Shown here one piece after another: positions 1 through 6,197 of a stretch of DNA of 6,197 nt. The DNA lies in assembly GCA_903924715.1 (NCBI GenBank), contig CAIYCP010000192.1:1-6197 (forward strand). The letters run 5' to 3'. Numbering within the stretch: position 1 is the first letter of the stretch; every line of letters begins with the position of its first letter. Position numbers and translations under genes: made by a program. The notes beneath the pieces are model-generated. The model made no database searches, was not told the DNA's origin, and was given only the letters and a program-made list of their open reading frames with translations. The DNA comes from an uncultured beta proteobacterium (GTDB taxonomy: Bacteria; Pseudomonadota; Gammaproteobacteria; Burkholderiales; Burkholderiaceae_B).

Positions 1-1162
1 CGTCGCCGGCATGAAACACATTGGCACACCGCATATTGAATTGCTTTTCCATCTCCTGGATGGCGTTGAGCACACGACCCAGATGGCGACGTGGAATCGT
101 GCCGTCCATGCAGTAGTAATCTGGCGATACACGCCCTGCTGCCGGAAACGCATTTTTACGCCCGGCCCAAAAGCGCAGGCGTTCAGCCTCGTTTTGCGAC
201 ACTTGCAAACGTATTGCGCCCGCTTTTTCAAAGACCGCTTGCATCCGAATAATTTCATCCGCAACTTCATCGACCGTGCCATCAGATTCACACAACAAGA
301 TCGCTGCAGCCTCGGTGTCATAACCTGCTTTGACAAAGGGCTCTACCATTTTGGTCGCTTGCTGATCCATCATCTCAAGACCGGCCGGGATGATGCCTGC
401 GGCAATAATGTGTGCAACGGCCTGACTGGCTTTCTCAACATCATCAAAGCTTGCCATGATGACGGTGGCCAGTGCTGGCTTAGGCGTCAAGCGCAAGGTA
501 ACTTCAGTGACCACACCCAGCATGCCTTCAGAGCCGACAAAGACCGATAACAATTCGGGCCCTGCGCTATCAGGGGCGAGCGAACCGAGTTCAATGATTT
601 CACCATCCATACTAACCATGCGCACTTTCAACACGTTGTGCACCGTCAAACCATACTTCAAGCAATGCACGCCGCCTGAGTTCTCGGCCACATTACCGCC
701 GATTGAGCAGGCAATCTGACTTGAAGGATCGGGGGCGTAATACAAACCAAAGGGGCTCACCGCCTCAGAGACTGCCAAGTTGCGCACGCCAGGTTCAACG
801 ACAGCAATGGCTGCCTCACGATCAATATGCTTAATACGGTTGAATTTTGCCAGCCCAAGCAAGACGCCTTGTGCGTGTGGCATTGCGCCGCCCGACAATC
901 CCGTGCCAGCACCGCGCGCCACAACCGGAACGTTTAACCGCTTGCAAACAATCAGCACCGCCTGCACTTGTGCTTCGGTCTCGGGCAATACCACCACCAT
1001 CGGAACGGAGCGATATAACGATAAGCCATCGCACTCGTAGGGTCGGGTGTCTTCGCGGCGACTGAGCACACAGTGTGCGGGCAACACTGCCAGCAGTGCC
1101 GCAACGACCTCAGCTGACTCGGGCCCCGTCGCCTTGAATACTTGTTCTGTCACGGCATTCAT
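1..1162 (-). CDS. glcD: Glycolate oxidase FAD-binding subunit GlcD, 3' end cut by the window edge
   Basis: GlcD is the flavin subunit of the GlcDEF glycolate oxidase, which oxidises glycolate to glyoxylate and passes electrons to the respiratory chain at the inner membrane. The minus strand is open for 387 codons from the ATG at 1162 to the left edge. Seen in the translation: the FAD-binding PCMH-type domain at about residues 55-230, with RGAGTGLSGGA (83-93), DPSSQIACSIGGNVAENSGG (145-164) and FVGSEGMLGVVTE (208-220), then the FAD-oxidase C-terminal domain. The frame stops at VFHAGD (382-387), just inside the conserved His-Ala-Gly-Asp-Gly-Asn metal/active-site motif. The usual family length is about 500 residues, so roughly 110 are missing off the window. 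The ATG lies 2 nt after the stop codon of the preceding dehydrogenase, with no strong Shine-Dalgarno, so translational coupling is likely. In related genomes glcE and glcF follow; that is expectation, not seen here. The exact substrate is inferred from family. Confidence 0.9.
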   Translation of the reverse strand, partial: MNAVTEQVFKATGPESAEVVAALLAVLPAHCVLSRREDTRPYECDGLSLYRSVPMVVVLPETEAQVQAVLIVCKRLNVPVVARGAGTGLSGGAMPHAQGVLLGLAKFNRIKHIDREAAIAVVEPGVRNLAVSEAVSPFGLYYAPDPSSQIACSIGGNVAENSGGVHCLKYGLTVHNVLKVRMVSMDGEIIELGSLAPDSAGPELLSVFVGSEGMLGVVTEVTLRLTPKPALATVIMASFDDVEKASQAVAHIIAAGIIPAGLEMMDQQATKMVEPFVKAGYDTEAAAILLCESDGTVDEVADEIIRMQAVFEKAGAIRLQVSQNEAERLRFWAGRKNAFPAAGRVSPDYYCMDGTIPRRHLGRVLNAIQEMEKQFNMRCANVFHAGD

Positions 1163-1164
1163 TT

Positions 1165-2598
1165 TTAGGTGCCCGCGTGTCGATAATTTTTCGGCTCAAT
1201 CATTTTGCCGGGATTCATGATGTTATGCGGATCAAAGGCAGTCTTTAAGGCCCGCATCAAATCTAGCGCATCTTCGCCATGTTCATCCGCCATAAACTGC
1301 ATCTTGTGCAGACCAATGCCATGCTCGCCTGTGCAAGTTCCATCGGCCTGAATCGCTTGTGTCACTAACGCGTGATTAATCCGTTCAGATTCATCCCACT
1401 CGGCCTGGCTATTTGGATCAAGCAACATCAATACGTGAAAATTACCATCCCCTACGTGGCCCACGATCGTGCTCGGAAAACTTGCTTTCGCTAATTCTTT
1501 TGTCGCCAAATCGATACTTTCGGCCAAGCGCGACAGCGGCACACACACGTCCGTCGTGTTCGACTTGCAGCCTGGGCGCAACTGCAAGCCTGCAAAATAG
1601 GCGTTGTGACGAGCCGTCCACAGTCGATTACGATCTTCGGGGTGTTCGGCCCACTCAAAATCCATCCCACCACAATCTTTGGCAAGCTCTTGCACTGTTT
1701 GTGCCTGCTCTTTGACGCTGGCCTCTGAGCCGTGAAACTCAAATAGCAACAAAGGGGTCTCGCGTAGCGTCAGTTTGCTGTAGCGATTGCCCGCCATCAC
1801 AGCTGCAGCGTCCATCAGTTCAACACGCGCAATGGGGATGCCCATCTGTATTGTCTGGATCACGCACTGAACCGCCTCGTGCACCGTTGAAAAATTACAG
1901 ACCGCAGCCGAAACGGCCTCGGGTTGTGGATAAATTTTGACGGTGATCTCGGTGATGACACCTAAGGTGCCTTCGCTTCCAACAAAAATACGCGTCAAGT
2001 CGTAACCCGCTGAAGACTTGCGCGCACGACGCGCGGTGCGAATCACTTTTGCATCTGCGGTGACTACAGTCAATGAAACAACGTTTTCTCGCATCGTGCC
2101 GTAGCGCACAGCATTGGTACCTGAGGCGCGTGTCGCAGACATCCCGCCTATCGAAGCATCTGCACCCGGATCAATCGGAAAGAATAAGCCTGTATCGCGA
2201 ATTTGCTCGTTTAATTGCTTTCGTGTGACGCCGGGCTGAACAGTGACGGTTTGATCTTCAGCATTGATCGACACAATCTTATTCATCGCGGTCAAGTCAA
2301 GACTAATGCCGCCTTGAATCGCCAGAATATGACCTTCAAGAGACGACCCGACACCGAACGGAATTAACGGGATTTTGTACTGGCTACAAAGCTTAACCAC
2401 CGCAACGACTTCATCGGTGTTTTCAGCAAACACCACCCCATCAGGCAGCATCGTCGGAAATGGCGATTCGTCTTTGCCATGATGCTCGCGCACCGCGTTC
2501 GCCATTGAAAAACGTTCAGCGAACTGACTTTTTAGCGCTGCAATCATGTCAACGGGTAAAGGGCGGCGCAAATTTTGGGCGGTATGCGGAGCATTCAT
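1165..2598 (-). CDS. FAD-linked 2-hydroxyacid dehydrogenase, D-lactate dehydrogenase (cytochrome) type
   Basis: This is a 477-residue flavoprotein of the family of yeast DLD and mammalian LDHD, which oxidise D-lactate or other D-2-hydroxyacids to 2-oxoacids and pass electrons to a cytochrome or quinone. Domains seen: an FAD-binding PCMH domain at about 50-225, with PFGVGSSLEGH (80-90), DPGADASIGGMSATRASG (143-160) and IFVGSEGTLGVITE (204-217), and a FAD-oxidase C-terminal domain at about 230-470. The latter carries GHVGDGNFH (380-388), GTCTGEHGIG (420-429) and FDPHNIMNPGK (455-465). By family knowledge, His381, His388 and Glu425 would bind the metal and His426 would act in catalysis. No signal peptide or membrane segment is evident. 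The ATG at 2598 gives the normal family length; the upstream Shine-Dalgarno is weak. It lies 33 nt after aroG and 2 nt before glcD, so it is probably in an operon with glcD. D-lactate is the likeliest substrate, but glycolate or another hydroxyacid cannot be excluded. Confidence 0.88.
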   Translation of the reverse strand: MNAPHTAQNLRRPLPVDMIAALKSQFAERFSMANAVREHHGKDESPFPTMLPDGVVFAENTDEVVAVVKLCSQYKIPLIPFGVGSSLEGHILAIQGGISLDLTAMNKIVSINAEDQTVTVQPGVTRKQLNEQIRDTGLFFPIDPGADASIGGMSATRASGTNAVRYGTMRENVVSLTVVTADAKVIRTARRARKSSAGYDLTRIFVGSEGTLGVITEITVKIYPQPEAVSAAVCNFSTVHEAVQCVIQTIQMGIPIARVELMDAAAVMAGNRYSKLTLRETPLLLFEFHGSEASVKEQAQTVQELAKDCGGMDFEWAEHPEDRNRLWTARHNAYFAGLQLRPGCKSNTTDVCVPLSRLAESIDLATKELAKASFPSTIVGHVGDGNFHVLMLLDPNSQAEWDESERINHALVTQAIQADGTCTGEHGIGLHKMQFMADEHGEDALDLMRALKTAFDPHNIMNPGKMIEPKNYRHAGT

Positions 2599-2631
2599 GC
2601 GAGAGGTCTCATCACAAGCAAATTTAAAAAG

Positions 2632-3705
2632 TTATTTTCCAGAGGTGAGCAAGCTGCGGCGACGCTCTTTGACTGACTCGGCTAAACGCTCAAGTACACC
2701 CACCGAACTCTGCCAGTCAATGCAACCATCCGTCACGCTTTGGCCATACACCAGCGCTTGACCAGGAACCAAGTCTTGACGACCCGCCACCAGATTGCTT
2801 TCAATCATCAAACCAAAAATACGCGCATCACCTTGTGCAATTTGCACTCCAACTTCGTCGCATACTGCAGGTTGATTTTCTGGTTTCTTGTTGCTGTTGG
2901 CATGGCTTGCATCGACCATAATGCGCTGGGCAAGACCGGCCTTTGCCATCTCAGCGCAAGCGGCTTGCACGCTAGCCGCATCGTAGTTCGGGGCTTTACC
3001 GCCACGTAAAATAACGTGACAGTCTTCGTTACCGGTGGTGGAAACAATCGCAGAGTGCCCACCCTTAGTGACTGATAAAAAGTGATGCGGTGAGGCCGCG
3101 GCCTTCATTGCATCCACCGCAATCTTAACGTTGCCATCTGTACCGTTTTTGAAACCGACCGGGCAAGAGAGGCCCGAAGCCAACTCACGATGCACTTGGC
3201 TTTCAGTGGTACGCGCACCGATTGCACCCCAAGCAACTAAATCGGCGATGTACTGCGGGGTGATCATGTCAAGAAACTCGCAACCGGCGGGCAGCCCCAG
3301 CTGATTAATGTCAAGCAGCAAGCCGCGAGCAATTTTTAAACCTTTATTGATGTTGCAACTGTTGTCCATATCAGGATCATTGATCAGCCCTTTCCAGCCA
3401 ACCGTGGTGCGAGGCTTCTCAAAATACACACGCATGACAACTTCAAGTTCACCTTTAAAACGCTCGCGCTCTACTTTTAAACGCTTCGCGTAATCGATTG
3501 CGGCCTTGGTATCGTGAATCGAACACGGACCGATGACGACGACTAAGCGATCATCCATGTTGTGAAGAATGCGGTGGATGGCTTGGCGGGATTGATAGAC
3601 CGTAGCCGATACATCAGGCGTGCAAGGATGCTCTCGCATTGTGTGCGATGGGGGCGCAAGTTCTTTAATTTCGCGGATGCGCAAATCGTCGGTATTGTGA
3701 GACAA
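2632..3705 (-). CDS. aroG: 3-deoxy-7-phosphoheptulonate (DAHP) synthase, class I AroG type, TTG start
   Basis: This cytoplasmic enzyme condenses phosphoenolpyruvate with erythrose 4-phosphate, the first step of the shikimate pathway to aromatic amino acids. I place the start at the TTG at 3705-3703, giving 357 residues. AGGAG lies 6 nt upstream, and the protein then begins (M)SHNTDDLRIREIKEL, matching the AroG N-terminus without an offset. A longer frame from a TTG at 3723 would swallow the Shine-Dalgarno. With this start, active-site and metal residues fall at E. coli AroG numbers: Cys61 in GPCSIHD, Lys97 in VYFEKPRTT, His268 in DASHANSNK, Glu302 in LMIESN and Asp326 in SVTDGCIDW. Positions tied to phenylalanine inhibition in E. 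coli AroG are also kept (Asp146, Met147, Pro150, Ser180). Together with the AroG-like N-terminus this suggests a Phe-sensitive enzyme, though that is inference. A separate promoter seems to serve this gene; the downstream flavin dehydrogenase starts 33 nt after the stop with no terminator in between. Confidence 0.95.
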   Translation of the reverse strand: MSHNTDDLRIREIKELAPPSHTMREHPCTPDVSATVYQSRQAIHRILHNMDDRLVVVIGPCSIHDTKAAIDYAKRLKVERERFKGELEVVMRVYFEKPRTTVGWKGLINDPDMDNSCNINKGLKIARGLLLDINQLGLPAGCEFLDMITPQYIADLVAWGAIGARTTESQVHRELASGLSCPVGFKNGTDGNVKIAVDAMKAAASPHHFLSVTKGGHSAIVSTTGNEDCHVILRGGKAPNYDAASVQAACAEMAKAGLAQRIMVDASHANSNKKPENQPAVCDEVGVQIAQGDARIFGLMIESNLVAGRQDLVPGQALVYGQSVTDGCIDWQSSVGVLERLAESVKERRRSLLTSGK

Positions 3706-3711
3706 AACGTA

Positions 3712-3716
3712 CTCCT
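3712..3716 (-). promoter_or_regulatory. Ribosome binding site that sets the aroG start
   Basis: The minus strand reads AGGAG, then a 6-nt spacer (TACGTT), then TTG. This is the best Shine-Dalgarno of the minus-strand genes here. It decides in favour of the TTG at 3705, because a start at the TTG at 3723 would place the ribosome binding site inside the coding region and has only AT-rich sequence in front of it. Confidence 0.8.
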
Positions 3717-3738
3717 GATACAAAAAATAATTTCAAAA

Positions 3739-3768
3739 ATTAAATCAATCTAACGAGGCAACACTCAA
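3739..3768 (-). promoter_or_regulatory. Candidate sigma-70 promoter for aroG
   Basis: In the 79-nt gap between tldD and aroG the minus strand has TTGAGT (3768-3763) as a -35 element, an 18-nt spacer, and TTTAAT (3744-3739) as a -10 element. These match the consensus at 4 of 6 and 5 of 6 positions. The AT-rich stretch after it would put a transcript start near 3732, about 27 nt before the aroG start. I see no TyrR-type box. This is the only promoter-like site I can support in the block, and AT-rich sequence can give such matches by chance. Confidence 0.4.
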
Positions 3769-3784
3769 TACGGCCTGCCTGCGC

Positions 3785-5245
3785 TTATGCCGTACCGCCC
3801 ACCGTGAGTCCTTCCATCTTAATCGTGGGCATCCCGACACCAACCGGCACGCTCTGACCTTCTTTGCCGCAGGTGCCAACTCCGCTGTCAAGTTTCATAT
3901 TGTCGCCAATCATGCTGACACGATTCATCGCTTCAGGGCCGCTACCAATCAGCGTTGCACCTTTAACCGGATAGGTGATGCGGCCGTTCTCAATCATGTA
4001 GGCTTCAGAGGTTGAAAATACAAACTTGCCACTTGTAATATCAACCTGGCCGCCACCAAAGTTCGCAGCGTAGATTCCTTTTTTCACGGACGCAATAATT
4101 TCTTCAGGAGGCGTCGAGCCCGACAACATGAAAGTGTTTGTCATGCGCGGCATCGGCAGGTGCGCAAACGACTCGCGTCGCCCATTGCCCGTTGCTGCGG
4201 TTTTCATCAGACGCGAATTCAACGTGTCTTGCATATAGCCGCGCAAGATGCCGTCTTCAATTAATACATTACGTTGGGTCGGATTGCCCTCGTCATCCAC
4301 ATTCAAGGATCCACGGCGACCTTCAATGGTGCCATCATCCACCACCGTGACGCCCTTCGAGGCTACACGTTGACCGATGCGACCGGTAAAGACGCTTGAT
4401 CCTTTGCGATTGAAATCACCTTCTAATCCGTGACCCACCGCTTCGTGCAACAAGATGCCGGGCCAACCCGCCGCCAACACCACCGTCATTTCACCGGCGG
4501 GTGCTGCACGCGCATCAAGATTGATCATGGCCTCATGCACGGCCTGCTCAACGTATTGAGTCAAGGTTTCGTCAGAAAAATAACCTAAGCCTGTGCGCCC
4601 CCCACCACCTGCATGTCCCGTTTCGCGGCGACCATTTCTTTCAACAACAACCGTGAGCGACAAACGCACCAGTGGGCGCACGTCAGCGGCAAGACGTCCA
4701 TCACTGCCCGCCACCATGATCACGTCATACTCCATCCCTAGGCTTGCCATCACTTGCGCAACATGCGGATCGCGCGCACGCGCCATTTTTTCAATACGCT
4801 CAAGCAGCCCGACTTTTTCTGGCGCAGTCATCGTGGCCAAGGGATCAACAGGCGCATATAAACTTTGACCGTGACGCTGATCATCGCCGGTTTGTACTTT
4901 AGTTTTGCCGGCCCCCTGGCGCGCAATACTGCGCACCGCACGGGCGGACGATAACAATGCATCAGACGAAAGCGAGTCAGAATATGCAAAGGCTGTTTTT
5001 TCACCGGCCACTGCGCGCACGCCTACACCTTGTGTAATTGAAAAGCTGCCTGTTTTAACAATACCCTCTTCCAGGCTCCAGCCTTCGCTACGCGTGTATT
5101 GAAAATACAAATCGGCGTAATCGACTTTATGCGTAAAAATCTCGCCGATGGCACGTGCCATGTCATCTTCTGACAAGCCCCAGGGGTCAAGCAGCAAACT
5201 TTTTGCGGTAGCGAGCGAAACAATTGCAGGGTCTGTCAGTTTCAT
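3785..5245 (-). CDS. tldD: Metalloprotease TldD
   Basis: TldD is the catalytic zinc-protease subunit of the TldD/TldE(PmbA) heterodimer, a cytoplasmic enzyme that degrades unfolded peptides. In E. coli it also matures microcin B17 and acts on the CcdA antitoxin. The 486-residue product has the usual family length. Seen: the N-terminal domain (about 1-230) and HEAVGH at 267-272, the HExxxH zinc motif that gives two His ligands and the catalytic Glu268. Cys459 in GVGTCGKEGQSVPVGVG (455-471) corresponds to the third zinc ligand. Other family signatures include YVEQAVHEAM (231-240) and SGKFVFSTSEAYMIENG (405-421). The ATG at 5245 is chosen because it gives the standard N-terminus; its Shine-Dalgarno is poor. 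It starts 8 nt after nit, so the two are probably co-transcribed, a pairing common in betaproteobacteria. The TldE/PmbA partner is not in this window. No broken or missing key residue is visible. Confidence 0.96.
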   Translation of the reverse strand: MKLTDPAIVSLATAKSLLLDPWGLSEDDMARAIGEIFTHKVDYADLYFQYTRSEGWSLEEGIVKTGSFSITQGVGVRAVAGEKTAFAYSDSLSSDALLSSARAVRSIARQGAGKTKVQTGDDQRHGQSLYAPVDPLATMTAPEKVGLLERIEKMARARDPHVAQVMASLGMEYDVIMVAGSDGRLAADVRPLVRLSLTVVVERNGRRETGHAGGGGRTGLGYFSDETLTQYVEQAVHEAMINLDARAAPAGEMTVVLAAGWPGILLHEAVGHGLEGDFNRKGSSVFTGRIGQRVASKGVTVVDDGTIEGRRGSLNVDDEGNPTQRNVLIEDGILRGYMQDTLNSRLMKTAATGNGRRESFAHLPMPRMTNTFMLSGSTPPEEIIASVKKGIYAANFGGGQVDITSGKFVFSTSEAYMIENGRITYPVKGATLIGSGPEAMNRVSMIGDNMKLDSGVGTCGKEGQSVPVGVGMPTIKMEGLTVGGTA

Positions 5246-5253
5246 GAATCAAC

Positions 5254-5997
5254 TTAATTTGTGAAGAGTTTGCGATGCGCCAGCGCGGGCAAAGACTGCC
5301 TAACTTCAGCTAAACGCGCAGGGTCTATCGTACCGCTTACCACTCCCTCATGCTCAGGTAAAACCGATAAAACCTCACCCCACGGGTCAATCAGAATCGA
5401 GTGACCCCAAGTACGCCGACCATTCTGATGCGTTCCCCCTTGTGCAGGGGCTAAAACGTAGCACTGATTTTCGATTGCCCTTGCGCGCAACAGGGTTTCC
5501 CAATGGGCCTGGCCCGTCGTGTAAGTAAACGCTGAAGGCACCAAAATCAAATCGACTTCACCCAAAGCGCGGTATAACTCAGGAAATCGCAGGTCATAAC
5601 AAATCGACAGACCTAAATCAATGACCGGGGTATTGACTTTACAAGTCGTGTCGCCCGCCAAAATACCGCGCGATTCGTCATAACTTTCGGTGCCACGGGT
5701 AAAACCAAACAAATGGATTTTGTCGTAACGGGCAATTTGTTTGCCGCTTGGATCAAAAATTAACTGCGTGTTGAGTACGCGCGTCGGATCTTTTGAAACG
5801 AGCGGCATGCTTCCACAAGAGAGCCAAATCTTATGCAGACGAGCCGTTTCAGCTAAAAAGGTCTGAATTGGGCCTGAGCCTGGCTGCTCTGCAATGTCTA
5901 GCTTATCGGTTTCTTTAAGCCCAAATAAACAAAAATACTCAGGTAAACCAACAAGTTGCGCGCCCTCTTGGGCCGCCTGGCGACGCGCTACGCCAAA
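5254..5997 (-). CDS. Nitrilase-superfamily hydrolase (Nit1-like, probable deaminated-glutathione amidase), N-terminus missing
   Basis: This is a carbon-nitrogen hydrolase of the Nit/NitFhit branch. Relatives hydrolyse the amide of deaminated glutathione, a metabolite-repair role, so that is the likeliest function. In the minus-strand frame opening at 6027, the Glu-Lys-Cys triad is seen as Glu30 in GLPEYFCLFG, Lys103 in RYDKIHLFGF and Cys143 in SICYDLRFPELYR. A further conserved Glu177 lies in AHWETLLRARAIENQ, and the C-terminal part is complete. The 5' end is abnormal. Family members begin with a short beta strand of the type KVAAIQM and a helix of the type NLxxARRL before GAQLV. Here the match starts only at about VARRQAAQEGAQLV, and the preceding 11 or so residues are unrelated. 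The frame opens after a stop at 6031-6033 and offers only a TTG without a ribosome binding site. About 20-25 residues are therefore missing, apparently lost at the junction near 5956-6000. The end given is where the family match fades, not a start codon. Confidence 0.85.
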   Translation of the reverse strand, partial: FGVARRQAAQEGAQLVGLPEYFCLFGLKETDKLDIAEQPGSGPIQTFLAETARLHKIWLSCGSMPLVSKDPTRVLNTQLIFDPSGKQIARYDKIHLFGFTRGTESYDESRGILAGDTTCKVNTPVIDLGLSICYDLRFPELYRALGEVDLILVPSAFTYTTGQAHWETLLRARAIENQCYVLAPAQGGTHQNGRRTWGHSILIDPWGEVLSVLPEHEGVVSGTIDPARLAEVRQSLPALAHRKLFTN

Positions 5998-6003
5998 TTC
6001 GCC
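5956..6003. other. Probable chimeric junction between two unrelated DNA segments
   Basis: Two genes that point away from each other run into one another here and both lack their 5' ends: nit on the minus strand and a MoaD-like gene on the plus strand. Neither has an ATG or a ribosome binding site. Their frames are bounded by stops just beyond the junction (minus-strand stop at 6031-6033, plus-strand stop at 5944-5946). GC content by hand count is 45% for 5701-5850 and 63% for 6001-6150. Over about 5965-5995 both frames still resemble their families, so the exact breakpoint cannot be fixed by eye, and a short shared sequence may lie there. An assembly or library chimera is the simplest reading; a real deletion or inversion is possible. 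Confidence 0.7.
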
Positions 6004-6153
6004 GAGGTGATCTATGATCCCCGCCAAGACTTAATCCAGACCCAGGTGATGATCTCTCACAACGAGCGGCTGGTGAGCGGGCCGGCGACCCTGGACCTGG
6101 AGCTGCACCCGGGCGACTCAATCTGCTTGATCCCGGCCTATGCCGGCGGTTGA
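5956..6153 (+). CDS. MoaD/ThiS-type ubiquitin-like sulfur-carrier protein, N-terminus missing
   Basis: Small beta-grasp proteins of this type carry a C-terminal Gly-Gly that is adenylated by a MoeB/ThiF-type enzyme and converted to a thiocarboxylate. They deliver sulfur for molybdopterin (MoaD), thiamine (ThiS) or related products. The frame ends in LELHPGDSICLIPAYAGG followed by TGA. This fits the family end: a loop with Gly-Asp, a strand containing IPA, then the terminal Gly-Gly. Upstream, LLGRLATRYAKFAEVIYD resembles the helix of MoaD proteins, and ERLV lies where the family has the 'NGE' strand. About 20-30 residues that form the first two strands are absent; the frame begins after a stop at 5944-5946 with no usable start. 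The GC-rich composition differs from the minus-strand block, so it probably comes from another genome region or organism. A plus-strand gene follows after 32 nt. I cannot tell MoaD from ThiS or an archaeal-type small modifier by eye. Confidence 0.6.
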   Translation: MRALLGRLATRYAKFAEVIYDPRQDLIQTQVMISHNERLVSGPATLDLELHPGDSICLIPAYAGG

Positions 6154-6173
6154 AGCCATACGATGCTAACAGT

Positions 6174-6178
6174 GGAGG
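6174..6178 (+). promoter_or_regulatory. Ribosome binding site of the next plus-strand gene
   Basis: GGAGG is followed by a 7-nt spacer (AAACAAC) and ATG at 6186. This is a near-ideal Shine-Dalgarno and indicates that a gene translated in the same direction as the MoaD-like gene begins here. Confidence 0.75.
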
Positions 6179-6185
6179 AAACAAC

Positions 6186-6197
6186 ATGCCTAGTGAA
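6186..6197 (+). CDS. Start of an unidentified gene, cut by the window edge
   Basis: Only four codons are visible (ATG CCT AGT GAA, Met-Pro-Ser-Glu), so no function can be assigned. The start is supported by GGAGG 7 nt upstream. It begins 32 nt after the stop of the MoaD-like gene and would share its transcript, so a role linked to sulfur transfer or a molybdenum/tungsten cofactor is possible but unproven. Another ATG at 6163 also opens a frame to the window edge, but it lacks a comparable ribosome binding site. Confidence 0.5.

Noticed and set aside
11..550. A 179-residue plus-strand open frame opposite glcD
   Set aside because: It is antisense to strongly conserved GlcD coding sequence, has no recognisable domain, and its codons mirror the real frame; it is a shadow.
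2601..2610. Short inverted repeat GAGAGGTCTC just upstream of the LDHD-like gene
   Set aside because: A 4-bp arm repeat is expected by chance and overlaps the weak ribosome binding region; there is no second copy nearby to suggest an operator.
3756..3780. Possible hairpin AGGCA...TGCCT between tldD and aroG as a terminator
   Set aside because: The stem is only 5 bp with a 15-nt loop and no uridine tract directly after it, so it does not support a rho-independent terminator.
5939..6187. An 82-residue minus-strand frame across the right-hand junction
   Set aside because: It spans both the nit 5' region and the antisense of the MoaD-like gene, is low-complexity (Pro/Arg/Ser/Gly rich) and matches nothing I recognise. 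It arises from the GC-rich strand opposite a better-supported gene.
1..6197. Undescribed defence, mobile or biosynthetic system
   Set aside because: All five minus-strand genes belong to well-known families in a familiar order. No repeats, transposase, integrase, CRISPR array or unknown gene cluster is present, and the one unusual region is best explained as a chimeric join.

Overview
The window is mostly (about positions 1-5995) a block of five same-strand (minus) metabolic and housekeeping genes from what looks like a betaproteobacterium. In transcription order, right to left, they are a nitrilase-superfamily hydrolase (nit), the metalloprotease subunit TldD, a class I DAHP synthase (AroG type), a D-lactate dehydrogenase-like flavoprotein, and the flavin subunit of glycolate oxidase (GlcD, cut by the left edge). 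From memory, the run nit-tldD-aroG-FAD oxidase-glcD is typical of Burkholderiales, particularly Alcaligenaceae-like genomes; no search was run. Base composition in this block is moderate (45% GC hand-counted over 5701-5850), so a lower-GC member of that order is plausible.

Region by region: nit and tldD are 8 nt apart and probably co-transcribed. A 79-nt gap then precedes aroG. It contains a plausible sigma-70 promoter and a strong Shine-Dalgarno sequence that points to a TTG start, giving a protein that aligns with E. coli AroG residue for residue at the key positions. After aroG come two tandem FAD-linked 2-hydroxyacid dehydrogenases separated by only 2 nt (TAA-AA-ATG). The second, GlcD, has 387 codons in the window and would continue to the left, where glcE and glcF would be expected. 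Together these two would oxidise D-lactate and glycolate (or related 2-hydroxyacids). AroG opens the shikimate pathway, TldD works with TldE/PmbA in peptide processing, and Nit is a probable metabolite-repair amidase.

The right end (about 5956-6197) is different. A plus-strand reading frame there ends like a MoaD/ThiS-type ubiquitin-like sulfur carrier with a C-terminal Gly-Gly. A GGAGG ribosome binding site and the first four codons of another plus-strand gene follow. This end is GC-richer (63% over 6001-6150 by hand count). Both nit and the MoaD-like gene lack their normal N-terminal part and have no credible start codon, and they meet head to head at about 5956-6000. The simplest explanation is a chimeric join between two unrelated DNAs, either an assembly or library artefact or a genuine rearrangement.

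I found no RNA gene, CRISPR array, insertion sequence or other mobile element, and no gene-free stretch over 300 bases. I do not see an undescribed biological system here; the junction is the one feature that most needs checking.
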